Source: Cycas panzhihuaensis
Lineage: Eukaryota; Cycadophyta
Length of the DNA: 64,000 nt
Direction of reading: 5' to 3'
NCBI GenBank assembly: GCA_023213395.1
Contig: CM041465.1
Span: forward strand, 168,151,741 to 168,215,740
Shown here piece after piece: positions 1-12,289 of this stretch. The notes beneath the pieces are model-generated. The model was not told the origin of the DNA. It was given only the letters and a program-made list of their open reading frames with translations, and made no database searches. The position numbers and the translations under genes were made by a program. Position 1 is the stretch's first letter. Each line of letters begins with the position of its first letter.

Positions 1-152
1 TGAAGTTTGGTATGGTGTAAAGGTAGAACTTGCAAAAAAAATGAGATGGGGGCCCTAAGGCCCCAAATCTTAACCAGATGAGGTTGAGAAATAACCTAGA
101 GGATGAGAGATGAGTGTAAGCTTGACTCTGACTGGTTTCGTAATGTTTGTAG

Positions 153-2080
153 GCTGCGATCACTGTGGAGAATCACGAGAACATAGGCATAGCTATGTTG
201 AGCTTTATAGAGATGATGACTAGGGAGGACAAGGGATTCTTACGGAGATGTGGCCTACTGAAGGTCATGAGGACGCCTCAGTATATGTCAGACTAGAGGC
301 TGTTGATTGATATCATATCGCATTAGGACTAAAAGAGGTACATCTTCCACCTACCCCAGGATGGGAGACGTAACAGTGACACCGGGAGACATCAAGAGGA
401 TACTGGGGGTACTAGTGACTGGGAGGATGGTGGCACTAGGAGCGCTACCTAGTAATGAGGTAGCACACAAAGAGGCAGCAACATTCTTTACAGGCTCAGA
501 AAGATGGGAGAGGTGAGGGGTTCCTCTCTAAACTATGGTTATGTTAGGGATTCCTTGAGTGAGGAAATTGATCACATTATGCATTCTGTTCCGGATTTCC
601 CAAAAATAGAACTATAGAGACATCCCAAGAGGATGGATGGATGTGGTGCACTAGTGGGAGGTAGGCGAGAGGATGGATTGGGCCACCCTAATAGCGACAA
701 ACCTCATCGCATAGCCAGACGCTATTAGGATAGCAGGCATGGGAGGATTGTCATATAGCACACTATTACAGTGTTGGTTTTTCGACCACTTTGGAGCAGT
801 GGCACCGACGGGGGAACCACATCCTATCGCAGAGTGGGCCCTGATGGTTCACAGATGGTAGACTAGGCTGAGAGGGACAGAGGACCAGGCTCATATCCGA
901 TGCTCAATGGAGGCTACATCACTAGACCTCCTTACCATGACGGACTATATAGCAAATCTATATAGGGTAGTGAGGTGGGATAGCGATGATAAGGCAAGAG
1001 GAGCAGGGGTATCCCCAGGAGACGATGAGGGTAGAGATGGAGGTGATGGGACCGGCTCATCACGACCTACAGGAAAGGTAGGTCCATCAGGGATAGTAGG
1101 TGGAGGAGCAGGGCCATTTGGGACTGCTAGTGGAGAGGTAGGCCCATCAGGAGCTGGAGAGGTGAGAGGCCCGATGACCCAGGCTTGGAGGCTACAGATC
1201 ATCAGGAGATCCGGAGAGGTGGCAGTAGCGCTAGCCGCAGAGAGGAGAGAGGCTCCAAGAGATGAGGCCATAGTAGAGGAGATACCAAAGGAGGAGTTAT
1301 CAACAGCTAGCAGAGTGCTAGAGGGGGAGGCAGTCACCCATGTCGAGGAGCCGACAGCCACATCAGGTAAGACATGACCATTTCCTTTCATCATTTGATT
1401 ACCAGATACATATGTAGTGATTTTGGTTTGACATCCATATTGACATGGACTGATACGTGGCATGCTGGATTGCAGGTACGGTGGATATGTAGAGGCTAGT
1501 AGAGGCAGTAGTCTGAGAGATATTCCCTTAGGCCTACGCAGAGGGATAGCCTCCCATCCAGGCAGGAGATGAGCCCAGAGCGATAGGCAGTCATATGGTA
1601 GCATTCACCCCATTGATATGGGCAAGAGATACATGGGAGGCAGAGTCTCAGGAGCACGAGGCATGTGTGAGGCGGTAGCAGGCTGAGATGGATGCCATCC
1701 GAGCCAAGAGGGACACCCTACAAGCACGAGTGTAGGTACTGGAGGCTTAGGGAGGAATCAGAGGGGATATGGGGAGCCATATCTGGGTGATAGTGCTGGA
1801 GGAGAGACTCTAGAGGATGGAGGAGAGGTGCTGCCTCATAGAGATGGAGCAGGATCGTATCCAGGTGCGATACGATCGAGTGGTAGAGGACATGGTATCG
1901 AGGTCGGCACGGAGCAAGACATAAACTCACACAGCAGTGATGACTCCGAGGAGGCCACGAGACGAGGGGAGTGAGGCAGGGAGCTCGTAAAGACTCAGGG
2001 GGGAGTCTTAGAGGGATGTGGTCCCCAGGAGAGGGATCACATCAACCAGGGGATGATGCCCTAGGAGCAAGGCAGCAGTA
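153..2080 (+). pseudogene. Antisense plant-mobile-domain-like accessory gene of element A (broken)
   Basis: This gene is transcribed opposite to its host element. A splice acceptor (TTTGTAG) at about 145-152 precedes an exon opening with an ITVENHEN-like segment, matched in copies D and B. A frame at 307-516 continues the PMD-type block (GDVTVTPGDIKRILGV), after a frameshift that separates it from the HLPQ-like part. A second frame at 907-1377 (156 residues) holds the acidic, Gly/Pro/Ser-rich middle with repeated GPSG and DDEG, ending at a donor-like CAG/GTAAGA (1366/1367). The tail (about 1476-2080) is homologous to the coiled-coil-like tail of copy B but full of stops. An in-frame TAG at 607-609 is shared with copies B and D. 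PMD proteins in plants act in silencing and gene expression (MAIN/MAIL family), and PMDs are also known from transposons. The role here is unknown. Confidence 0.66.
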
Positions 2081-2725
2081 GGATAGGACACATGTATTTT
2101 GCTTGGACAAGGGAAAGCACGGGCCTCCAGGGGGTTACCATATATATAGTCACATGATTGTACCCCCCCTGCAAGGACACCGGCTTCCCACAGAGGATGT
2201 ATCATGCCATATGTATGACATGACACATGATTTAGATGTATATATATGGACGAGGTGATTGATACCCCATATTGATATGTAATGATGTGTATATTTTGTT
2301 TGGTGAATGATATATATGGTTGCATTTTGTTATGATATTTGTTTAGGATGCACGTATTTCCTTTCATGCAGAGCCATATACCTAACAGGAGCACACATGA
2401 CCACCATGAGTAGAGGTGATAGATATATGTGGGGTTAGGAAATAAGGTGACATGCACATCCACATGGGAGTATAGCGGGATATGCAAAAGAAATACCAAG
2501 CAAGAGAGGAGTGACGATACTCCAGAGCGTCATCCTAATTAGGGGATGCCCAAATAGGAGGACAAGGTCCCAAGGAAAATAGGAATAAGGGTTCCGCGGG
2601 AGGAACTAGAAGGAGATGAAAGGAGCCATCCTAAGTTGTCATTCCACCTGTAGCTGGGGGAATGGGAACAAACTTAAGATGGTAGTTTAAGCTAATTTTG
2701 GAGCATGGGTGAGGTGACGACAGGG
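2081..2725. other. Post-integrase non-coding region of A with conserved hairpins
   Basis: No credible gene is visible. The segment lies between the integrase stop and the end of the antisense gene. It contains two inverted repeats matched in copy B: CCATCCTAAGTTG at 2626-2638 pairing with the segment at 2669-2682, and GTTCCGCGGGAGGAAC at 2591-2606. The rest is AT-rich and resembles the same interval in elements B and F at low identity. Confidence 0.6.
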
Positions 2726-3990
2726 TCACGAGTAAAATTTCTTAAGGAATTTTCCGTCAACTGCATTCTCAAATTTAAGACCCTCTAAGGTGGTAATCCG
2801 ATAAGCTCCATTATTGAGGCTTTCGATAATGACAAAGGGGCCAACCCATCTGGGCTTGAATTTGGCCAAGCAGTCATGAAGATACTCCAATTTGAGGACG
2901 TGGTCCCCAAGAAATAAAGGACGAGAATAAAGACATTTATTGTAGGTCCTTTGTGAGTGGGTTTTGGATGCTAGGTTAGCCTGGTAGATGGCTAAGCATC
3001 TCTCATCCAAAGCTTCGAGGTTAAGGAGGTGAGCCCGGTGGGTCAACTTCTCATTGACGAGACCCCGAAGAGAAACACGTAAGGAAGGAATCTCCACTTC
3101 CAACGGGAGCACCACCATGATACCATAAACCAGGGAGAACGGGGTGATTCCCGTGGTAGAACGGACAGAGGTGTGGTAAGCCAACAAAGTGGAAGGGAGC
3201 TGAAGGTGCCAGTCTCTTTAAGGCTGAGCAACAGTTTTCTTTAGAATATTAACGAGAGTCTTATTGAATGACTCCACTTGTTCATTTGCCTAAGGGTAGT
3301 AAGGAGAGGAAGTTTTGTGAGAAATTTTAAACTTCTCGCAAAGCTCATCCATCTCCTTATTATAAAAGGGGGTTCCATTATCAGCAATTAGGACATCAGG
3401 AATCCCAAAACGACAAATGATATGCTGGTAAACAAAGGTAACTATCATCTTACCAGGGGTAGTAACTAGAGGGATGGCCTCCACCCATTTGGTGAAGTAT
3501 TTCGTAGCAGTCAAGATAAACTTGTGCTGCAATGAGGAGGGTGGGGAAATAGCCCCGATGAGGTCTAGACCCCATTGAGCAAAAGGCCATGGAGATATGA
3601 TAGAGTGAAGGGCCTCGAAAGGCACATAGGAGATGTTAGCATGTTCTTGACATCGCTGACATCTCAGGGCAAAAGCATGGGCATCCTTGAAGAGGGACGG
3701 TCAATAGTAACCCATACGAAGGATCCTCTGGGCCATGGTCTGGCCCCCAAAGTGACCCCCACAAATGCCATGGTGGCATTCATGGAGTATTTGGTCACCA
3801 CGACAAAGGACGAAAGGCAGGAGGATCCCATCGAAGGACCTCTTCTACAATACTTCATCCATGAGGAAGTATTGCTTAGCAGAAGTCTAGATACGAGATC
3901 TAACTTTACTACTAGCATCAGTGCGGTATTGCTGTTGTGCGAGATACCATACAATGTCGCCATACCACTCATTGCCGATGAGTGGATGGG
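2726..3990 (-). pseudogene. int: Integrase (DD35E) of element A
   Basis: This is the retroviral-type integrase that inserts element cDNA into chromosomes. On the minus strand the order is an HHCC zinc-binding region (HECHHGICGGH and CQRC, about 3650-3800), then a catalytic core at 3290-3625 with LDLIG (first Asp) and IADNGTPF (second Asp). A stop in SPYYP-TAG follows, then NEQVESFNKTL with the catalytic Glu. The C-terminal part at 2726-3187 holds TPFSLVYG and ends NGAYRITTLEGL...KKFYS. No chromodomain follows, as expected for the Tat lineage. At least two in-frame stops split the gene, so it is inactive. Confidence 0.86.
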
Positions 3991-4660
3991 AAGAGACGTC
4001 CTGAATAGTCAAGATGGACTCATTAGGAAGGGAATCGTCAATGGGGGTATCGAGCGAGTTAGGAATAGGGGCGTCTGCGAGGTGCTCAGCCACTACCATT
4101 CCTTTCTTTAATTTCTGGCTAATGATATGAAGGTCGAACTCTTGAAGTAGGATAGCCCAACGACCGGCCCTACCTGTCAAGTCTGAATGAGTAAGTAAAT
4201 ATCACAAGGGATCAGACTAGACGATCACCTTGGTGTTATTGCCAAGCAAGTAATGTCTAAACTTCTTAGTCGCGTGGACCAAGGAGAGACATTCCTTCTC
4301 AACCGGAGAGTAGTTAAGTTCAGCAGCCACGAGGGTATGACTAATGAAGTAAATGACTCTCTCGACTCCTGAGTCATCCTCCTAAGCCAACATAGCACCC
4401 AGGGACTCATCAGTCATTGAAGTATAAAGAATGAAGGGCCTATCAAAATAAGGGGACGCCAATGTAGGAGCAGAAGTGAGGGCTTCTTTGAGTCCTTCAA
4501 AGGTTTGTTGGACCTTATCAGACCAAATGAATAGGGCTCCCTTCTTCAATAGGTTCGTTAAGGGTTTAGCGCTTATGGTGAAGACTACCAGGAAGTGCCT
4601 GAGGAAACTAAGCTTACTTAGGAACGACTTGATCTGTCGTTGGGTCCTAGGAGGCGGCAT
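3887..4660 (-). pseudogene. RNase H domain of element A pol
   Basis: This is the gypsy-type RNase H that follows reverse transcriptase and removes RNA from RNA:DNA hybrids. Two frames are visible: 4382-4660 (RT connection, then FILYTSMTDESLGAMLA with the Asp of the first active-site strand) and 3887-4180 (GRAGRWAILLQEFD and the VAEHLADA tail). Stops and a frameshift around 4200-4380 break the ELNYSPVEKECLSLVHATKK middle. Confidence 0.8.
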
Positions 4661-5617
4661 ATCAAGGATTGCCTTGACCTTGTTAGGGTCAATCTAGATT
4701 CCTTACTTTAACACAAGAAATCTAAGGAGTTTGCCCGAAGTGACGATAAACACACACTTGAGTGGGTTTAGGCTTATATGATATTTACGGCATCGAGAGA
4801 AGATGGCTCACAAGTCGGAGGGATGATGGGCCCTGACACGTGAGAGACCCATCATGTCATCTATAAAGACCTCCAATGTGTTGTCGATGAGGTCATGGAA
4901 GATGAAATACATCGCTCTTTGATAAGTAGCGCCTGCATTTTTAAGACTGAAGGGCATTGCCTTATAGGCAAAGGTACCCCATGGGGTAGTGAAGGCCATC
5001 TTGTGGTGGTATTTAGGTGATATCTGGATCTGATTATAACCAAAGAAGTCATCCATCAAGGACATAACTTTGAATCCAGCAGTTCAATCAATGATTTGAT
5101 TGATGAAGAGGAGTGAAAAATTATCCTTAGGACAAGCGTTGTTAATATCACCGAAATCGATGCATATTTGGATGGTCCTATTCTTTTTAGCAATGGGAAT
5201 AATGTTGGATACCCACTCGGGATAATCGATAGATGTGATAAGTCCAGTATCTAAAAGCTTCTTGACCTCTATCTTAATAGCAGCCGAGAGCTTAGGGTGA
5301 AGAGGACGCTGCTCGCACATGATCGCACCGTGAATGGTAGTGATATTATGAGTAACAATGGAGAGGTCAATTCCCTTCATGTTAGAATAATCCCATGCAA
5401 AGACATCCTGAAACTCCTGGAACAAAAGGAAATATTCCCTTACTTCATTAGGAGAGCATTCCATTCCTACCTTAATGACCTTGCCAGGGGCTAAGACTAT
5501 GTCCTGGGTCGGCCCCATGCACATGGCATTCCCCTCCTCAAAATGGAGAGGGGCAAGGTCAATAAGAAGAGATGGAATAAGGGATGGGATTGGGTCAGCG
5601 AGTGTGGACCTAATCAC
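4661..5617 (-). pseudogene. Reverse transcriptase of element A
   Basis: The segment copies element RNA to DNA. The frame at 5084-5617 (177 residues) shows EVREYFLLFQEFQDVFAWDY, KKLLDTGLITSIDYPEWVSN, CIDFGDINNACPKDNFSL and INQIID. The frame at 4808-5065 shows DDFFGYNQIQISPKYHHKMAF, LKNAGATYQRAM and the catalytic FIDD box (EVFIDDMMG). A stop at 5066-5083 (VQ-stop) separates the two. Motifs are clearly Tat/Ogre type. The catalytic Asp pair is intact although the gene is broken. Confidence 0.87.
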
Positions 5618-5626
5618 GAGGATCTT

Positions 5627-7045
5627 CTAGTGGCCAAGCCTATGGTGACCAGAAGGAAAGTTGGGCACGGAGCCCGCTAAGTGCTCAAGCAAGGCTTCAT
5701 CATTTTTAAAGCAATCCGTCGCATGGATGACCTTAATCTGAATAGACGAAGTGTTGGAGGAAGTGGGGTCAATGGGACCGTGATGATCGTCAGGCTGTCC
5801 GACCTCCTCAGAAGACTCCAAGAGAGAGTCAGGAAGGGGCTCCTCGAAAGGAGCAGAAGGGAGTTCCTTAAAGCCATCACCTACGGGGGGTGATGAAGAG
5901 GAAGAGCCAATGATGGATGAGTCAGTACGAGCGATGATATGTGACACAGAGGAGTGACTAGTCTCACCAATGAAAGAGGCTCTAGGTAGGGATCTAGAAC
6001 GAGATAGGTGCATCCTACTAGGTGGAGGAAAGAAACGGGGTGAAGATAGTCCTCGTCCTCATCGCGAGACTCATCATCACTAAACGAGGTGAGGTACCCT
6101 TAGCTCCCAACACTAGTAGAAGCAAAATACATGAGATTAGAGAAAGAAGATGCGGGATCTTCTTTAATGTAGGATGGATCGAGTATGCCGATGGAGCAAG
6201 CCGAGGCATGAGTAGAAGGGCCTTGACTCACTTGGTTAATAGGGCAAGTTTGTTTAATAGGTGGATGTTCACGAGAGATAACCCTCATCCGTCCATCATG
6301 GACAGACTTAAGTTGCCCCCAGTAGGTCAAACACATGGCTCCCATCTGATCAAGCCATGGTCGACACAAGAGAAGGTTGTAGTCGACGTCGACGTCAAGG
6401 ACTACAATGTCAGCGAGGACAGTCTTGCCCTCGAGAGTGAGTGGGATCGAGACAGATCCCAATGAGGTCTTTTCACTACCATCATAGCCTTGGCATCACC
6501 ATAGAATAGGTTTCGAGGTAGAAATACCAAGCTCTTGTATAACACGTAAGGGCATGGCATTCATGGAAGAACCATTGTCGACAACGATCCTTCACAGGGT
6601 ACAGTCAGGTGTGTCAATGGTTATGGTGAATGGGAAGTTCCATTGGCATTCCCTTTCACGCGCAGGGGGAAGGTCCTTAGGGCAAAAGAAATGATGGGCT
6701 CATGGCTTTGGGTAACATCCAAAGTGTGGATGGGCACGTCATTCGATCCTAAAGCTTCTAAAAGGAGAGTTCATTATTCGGGATAACTCCTCAAAACATC
6801 CATCAAGGACATTCCCGCAATGACAGTATAGAGTTCGTCCATGATAGAGAAAGGCTTACCCTTCACAGTAGGTTGGGTAAGTGCCCTTCGAAAATCGTAA
6901 TGACCATGACACATGGGAATGGCCTTGGGAAAAAGTGGTGCTTCCGTGGGAGGGTTCTCCGGAAGAGAATCAAAGTGTGGGGTAGAAGAAGAGGTACTAG
7001 TTGCCTCTTTAGCAGCTTGAGACCGAGTAAGGGCATACAAGGGAG
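5627..7045 (-). pseudogene. Aspartic protease and flanking linker of element A
   Basis: This is the polyprotein-processing protease with its linkers. The frame at 6774-7040 carries MYALTRSQAAKEA and YDFRRALTQP. The region 6463-6660 holds the active-site loop VDNGSSMNAMP. The frame at 6100-6462 holds GSVSIPLTLE and YNLLLCRPWLDQMGA, where Cys replaces the Gly usual in LLGRPWL. The frame at 5627-6013 is the acidic/Pro/Ser linker to RT, ending in a stop after GHHRLGH. Stops interrupt it upstream of the active site (DCTL-stop) and in the linkers. Confidence 0.8.
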
Positions 7046-9374
7046 TAGCCTCAAGTATTTGGATTACCTTCTTTCCTTTATTCTAAGACTGTGAAGGTGA
7101 TGGAGTGTGTCAGTTAGGGGAACGAGAGGAAGAGGACGAATCTTGGGCGCCCTTCCCCTTATCGTGGGAAGGACGAGAATTCAATGATCTTCCCCAGTTC
7201 TGGTTGTTTTTGGGATGAGTATTACGATCATGTTTCCCATGTTTGGGAAATGGATCCTTGTAGACCAGTTGGTCTAGATTAGGCCTTGAGGCTTGTTTAG
7301 AGGATGAATTGCATCGAGGGTCATCCTTAGAATATTGAGCCCTATAACGTGAGTCGTCATGGAAACACTTCCCATGAATGGAATACCACTTCTTCTCAAG
7401 TGAGGAATCTATCTTCCTCGCTTGAGAGGATTGGGCATTACCATTCCTAAGGAGGGAAGCTTGAGTAGCTTGCTGGATTTGTTTGTGAGAAGTTGGTGAT
7501 GAAGGAGCTTATAGATTGAGTTCCTTCATCGTATATTCAAATGAACGTATAGCGGATGTAAGCAGATCTAGGGTCTTCTCAGTTGGATGAGAAGAAGACC
7601 TAGAAGATTGTTGTAGTTTAGTATCTTTAGTTAGAGGTGGTGCCTCACGTCGTTGTGAGGGCTTGAGAGGCTTCTTGAGTCTAGCGTGGATCTTAATAGC
7701 CTCAAGTGCTAAGCACTTTGCAATAGCAAAGTCACATGTAGTTGCCCCCATCTTAAGGACTTCTACATGGACTTCAGGGTGAAGTGCGGTCCCTCTTCAA
7801 TTCCTCAGGCAATGAAGCCTTAGTGGAGGAAGAAGGTCATGGAACCACCACATAAAGTCATGATTCAACTCATCGTGACCTTGTTTGAGCGATAGAAAAG
7901 ATTTTATTCCACTTTCAAATGGGTGAGCAACATCAAAATAATTGATGAACTCATCCATGAGTTATTGGAATGAGAAAATGGAATGAGCTGAAAGGTGACA
8001 AAACTATTTAAGGGCATCGTCTTACAAAGATTGTGGGAATAATTTCATCAAGATGTGGTCATAGGCCTAGTAATCAATACACACCATAGAAAAACTATGG
8101 ACTTGCTCCGCTAGGTCTTGCGAGGAAGTTCCATCAAATTTAGGAACTTCGGGAGGATGAGACAGTAAGTTGGTTCTTAATGCCTCAACAGATAATGTCC
8201 TCAATCCATAATCCATGAAGGGATGTGCCCTTGCATGGATCGTAGGATCGACAAATGGTAACGAGCAAGGAATGGATGGGGGTGGTAAACCCATCCCTCC
8301 TTGTGGAAGCACCCCTTACTGGAAAGGGACTTGAGGATAAGCACCTTAAAAGTATGTTGAGTTCCCTTGCAAAGGCACAATGTAAGGGGCTATGGTAGAT
8401 GGTGGAAAAGGAGGGTGTGGGACCAGGTTTTGTCTATATGGGACACCCGTGGGTGGTGTAACCCCATATGGATGTAGCGGGTCCACCCCATAAGCTAGAA
8501 TATAGTTCCCTTTACCCTAGCCCCAAGGTTGAGAGATATAACTTAGGGGTATGTAAAGAGAAGAACTATTAAGTTGGTTTTGAGGATACATAGGAGCGGA
8601 TCCCATATGACTAGCAGTAGTAGCGTTAGTAGAAACTCTAAGCCTAGTAGGAAACGCATGTGCCACATTGGGAGGTGGCACATTCGTTTGACTCAGAAAA
8701 GGTATGCTAACCCCAAGTTGGGAGAAAGACATACCGCGAGAGGGTCCTGAAGAACTAGGACCATGATGAGGAATGGAAGGTGCAATATTCATCCCCAAGG
8801 TTGGTGTAGGAATGGAGTAGGACGAATGCGTGGGAACGAAAGGGTTACTCATTGTGGGAGGCGCAGGTGCGGATGAAGAAGGTGGTATAAGAGCGGATGA
8901 AGAAGACGCTCCACTATGCAAAACATCTTCAAACCACCTGGGACACGATTGAAGACGAGCTACTTGAAAGGACTTGCTAATAGCTTCAATCACGTCAGCA
9001 AGAGGGGTATCTACGTGATCATAAGAGGTGGATGGGAGCTCGAATGATATAGACCCCTCAAGGTGCTCCTCATAAGAATCACCAATAGCATGGTGAACCT
9101 CAAGAGGAGATGGGCCTTCTACCGTATGAGTAGAAGGATGGATGTCAAGGGTGTGATGTTGATCACCCAGATAGTAGATAGGATCGTCACCTTCTTGGGT
9201 GGATCCAGGGATGGATGCGGGGAACTCATGAGTTCCCGAGGAAAAGGCGTGGTAGGACCAATCAGAAGGGTATCCTTCCATGGTCGAATCAGAATCCGAT
9301 GATGAAAGAGGACGATACCCAGGATCTTCTAACAATGGAGGCAAATCACATAAGCGACGAGAGAAGTGTTGCAT
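7046..9374 (-). pseudogene. gag: gag of element A
   Basis: This is a structural (nucleocapsid-like) protein gene. The N-terminal frame 8517-9374 (285 residues) contains MEGYPSDWSYH and a long Pro/Ser-rich segment ending ISQPWG-stop. The core at about 7509-8312 contains LSHPPEVPKFDGTSSQD, WAYDHILMKLFP-like and SLKQGHDELNHDF sequences, typical of the retrotransposon gag domain. A deletion near 7790 removes most of EELKRDLFVNAL and shifts frame. The C-x2-H-x4-H-x4-C zinc motif (about 7375-7415) has both Cys changed to Tyr. A stop at FQ-stop-LMDE is also present in copies B and C. Confidence 0.82.
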
Positions 9375-9522
9375 ACAAAGCTTGCCAACACTTTAGAAGA
9401 AGGAAAGAGCCACAAGGAGTGCATGTTGGGGGCTACCCAATGAAGGAGATAAAGTGGAAGGAGCCACTAGAGGGTAGTAATATCAACAAGAAGGGATGAG
9501 AACTAGCTCCCTTACTGGCATG

Positions 9523-9540
9523 TCCTCAGTATGGTCGCTA
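9523..9540 (-). other. Primer binding site of A (tRNA-Arg-like)
   Basis: On the minus strand the sequence TAGCGACCATACTGAGGA starts one base after the LTR terminal CA. It resembles the plant Ogre/Tat primer site complementary to tRNA-Arg (TGGCGACTCCACTGGGGA) with several mismatches. The same motif follows the 5' LTRs of B, C and E. Confidence 0.65.
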
Positions 9541-9541
9541 G

Positions 9542-12289
9542 TGGATGTGCATCTACGAGATAATCACCTAGCTGAGTAGGAATAATAATGATCGATAGCA
9601 GTATTGGGGGTGCAGATGAAAACCTACAAGTGAAGTGAGTACCACGCAGGGCGCCCCATGTGCTAGAGCACGAGTTCGAGACCTGCAAATGATATCCAAC
9701 TACCTGAGAGTGGTTCTCTATCTCAAAAAGGAAGAGGGAAAGCAAGAGAGGTAGCCTGGATAGACTTAGGAGGAAAGTCCTCCCACCCTTGGATGGTCGG
9801 AAGGGGAGGAAAGGAATCCTCAAGGGTTTCCCTATGATGGAGGGAAACAAGTGGGAGCAAGGTAGGCAATAGCCTATGATGCAGCTGGGATCTTCTTGGT
9901 TACTTGACCAAGAAAATAGAGCCAAGAAGAGGAGAAGGGAGTGGGAGTGAACAACCAACCCAAAATCTCCCTTGATGATTTGAAAAAGGAACAATCAAAG
10001 GAAATGGGAATGGTATCACGTGCGCAAGCAAACAAAATCAAGTAGAAGTGAGCCAAAAGGGTGAGGAAAGGGTTTGCAAGCCAAGGAAAAGGAAAGGGAA
10101 AATCTCCTATAGGCCCTTTTCCTATATGGATGTGGTGCGTGATATGTAAATGTACAAATATGGGTAAAAGATGTTATTTTCCTTTTCTCTTTTATGTGTG
10201 ACCTATTTAACTAATGCGTAGACCTAAACTAAAAGTGAGAAAAGAAAAGCGGGACAAAAGAGAGAAGTATGTACCTGGGAGGTGTAGCGACTGATGCAAG
10301 GCCTCACCCATGCACCATGCATGTCCTTACTAAGCCCACAGATGATGGAGGGGCTTCCTTACCTTCCTCTTGCGAAATGAAAGTGAAAGGAAATGAATGA
10401 AAGCAAAGAGTAAAACAAAGAAACTTACCCAGATTTTAGCACTTCACACCTTTGCAAGAGCACCACAGAAACTTGCACATGCACAAACCTATCCCTTCCA
10501 AGAAGGGGTTGCAAGAGATAATCTATGTATATGCAAGTATATATAAGAGCTATTAACGTTAGAATGTTAGAGAAAGACAACTGTTGCAACAAACTCTAAA
10601 GGCCCTCTCTCAAATAAGGCTAGACATCAAGCAAAATGGCACAAGGGAAGCCTCAGGATGGGTAACCCTCCACTAAAATATCCACGCAACTCATAAACAC
10701 AGCAAGGTAGTAGGTAAAAGTTACTAAGGATAGCCAAGAGATGCCAAGGAAAGAGCAACAAGGTGTTGGGAAGGAAGTGGGACGCGGAATTGCTATGGGC
10801 AGCAATCCAGTACCCTAACCCTTGCTAATGAGAATAAGGGGTACCCAACAACACGGGGGACTCTACAGGGGTCTAAACGAGAGGTGAGCAGGTCTGGAAT
10901 CAGTGCAGCAAGTGGCTGCATATGTTGATAATCTACTGCTGGCCTAGGGCTCAATCTCTCCTAATAATCTCAAGAAGAACATGGAATGAGAGAAGAGAAG
11001 GTGGTAAGGGATTACTCTTGGAGAGAAGGACTGAAAGGGGGGATGCCCTACCTTACTCTCCTGACCCAGCCTTGGGACTCTTCTCTCATTATTCTCTTGA
11101 AGTAAATCAGAAGAGGGAAGGTGGAGCCAAGAAGCAACAAATCAAATACTATGGAGAGATAGCTTTTCAATGGTGAAAACTGAAAGAAATGGGTAAATAA
11201 AGCAAGAAATGGGTCTAAACAGGGAGTAACTTACCAAAAAAATGGAAGAAAAGAGTTCGTAAGACCTACTGGGTAGATGTATAATAGATCTAGGCCTGCT
11301 AACAGTAAGAAGGAGGGCCCCTGCAGGGGTTTGCAAGAGGCAAATCCAACGGACAGCTGAAAGGAGCACTACTGGGCGAGTTGTAGAAGAATCAGCACAA
11401 AAAATACTTGATGAAATCTGGAAAGAGGCTTCCCACCATGGAAGCAAAGAGTTGTAGGCGAGTCTTGGCTTGAAGTTATAGGGAACGCAGGCCTGCAGAA
11501 ACACCTGTGGCAGAGGGAGCAGGAAAGCAGAAGTTGTAGTGGAAAAACAGTTGTCTTGAGAGCAAAAAATGACCTAAGAGACCCTCAAAATAATGAGGGT
11601 TTGAATACTTATACCCATCCCAGCCCTAAGAGGACAAATAGAGTGTGAATAGGGCTAAGGTGGACGTGAGGACACGTGGCAATTTCACAGAAAAAGCAAA
11701 AATTACCACGGCAGTTTTAAAAAAAAAATAATTGATGACAGTCGCACTGCTGCAAACTTCGTAGTACCGCTAAGTTTACAGCGATGCGAGACCAGAAGGC
11801 CATAATGGTAGAATTCTAGGTTCCAGGAGATTTGGGAGACGATTTGGCAGGCCTAGGAGGGGCTAGCCCTCCTGTCTAGGTGGTTGAGATAGTCCAGAAA
11901 GCACTTAGATAGAGGCAAGCAAACATCAATGAGCAAAGATCCCAGAACGAGGTGCTATGTGCTTAAGGTCGGGGCACAAACGAATCATACAGACCAAAAA
12001 GGGAACTGAGGCAGTGTGGAGACAACACGGAAGGTCGTATAGTGCCATGGGGATGCCTATCTTATGGAAAGGTAGGTCCCACTATGTCGTCATAGGCTGA
12101 CAATACGACAGGCAGCATGAACAGGTAACAAATGCAAAGTAATCACGTAGATGAAGCAGGCTGCTATGCAATGAGGCAACATTTCTACCAACCTTTCCAA
12201 CGGAAGAGTGCAAGTGAAAAGGGAGAAGTATACCTGATCTTACCTGAGTTAACTTCTCCGTATCCATTCCCGGTAACTAGGAAACACCC
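9542..12289 (-). repeat. 5' LTR of element A (2748 bp)
   Basis: The minus-strand LTR starts TGTTTCCTAGTTACC at 12289 and ends ...GCACATCCA at 9542. Homology to the LTRs of D, B, C and E runs along its length. Landmarks in transcription order are a palindromic AAACTTC...GTACCGCTAAGTTT motif (11749-11785), a G-box/ABRE-like ACACGTGGC (11672-11680), a TATA-like stretch near 10525-10550 and the AAGGTAAGGAAG stem-loop (10350-10371). Short frames inside are not conserved and are not called as genes. Confidence 0.85.
11672..11680 (-). promoter_or_regulatory. G-box/ABRE-like site in LTR A
   Basis: The sequence ACACGTGGC contains the CACGTG core bound by bZIP and bHLH factors. A CACGTG core lies at the equivalent position in the LTRs of D (15111-15116), B (37835-37840) and the B/C shared LTR (51935-51940). 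Function is inferred from conservation only. Confidence 0.5.

Larger units (their letters stand above)
1..12289 (-). mobile_element. Tat-lineage Ty3/gypsy element A (3' end outside window)
   Basis: Read on the minus strand, this element runs 5' LTR (9542-12289), primer site, gag, protease, RT, RNase H, integrase, then a 3' region carrying an antisense PMD-like gene. Its second RNase H gene and 3' LTR would lie left of base 1. Domain order and motifs match the Tat/Ogre-like lineage. The LTR start (TGTTTCC on minus) abuts the truncated antisense gene of element D at 12289/12290, so A appears to be inserted in D. All reading frames are interrupted, so it is not autonomous now. Confidence 0.88.

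Noticed and set aside
945-1604. 219-residue open frame on the minus strand
   Set aside because: It is the reverse-complement shadow of the antisense PMD-like gene, whose acidic/GPSG-rich frame (907-1377 plus) is matched in B and D; the minus frame has no motif.
9640-9700. tRNA-like B box (GAGTTCGAGACC) near the LTR end of A, with relatives in D, B and C
   Set aside because: No matching A box, acceptor stem or paired T arm could be folded. It is a conserved LTR U5 segment, not a tRNA or clear SINE.
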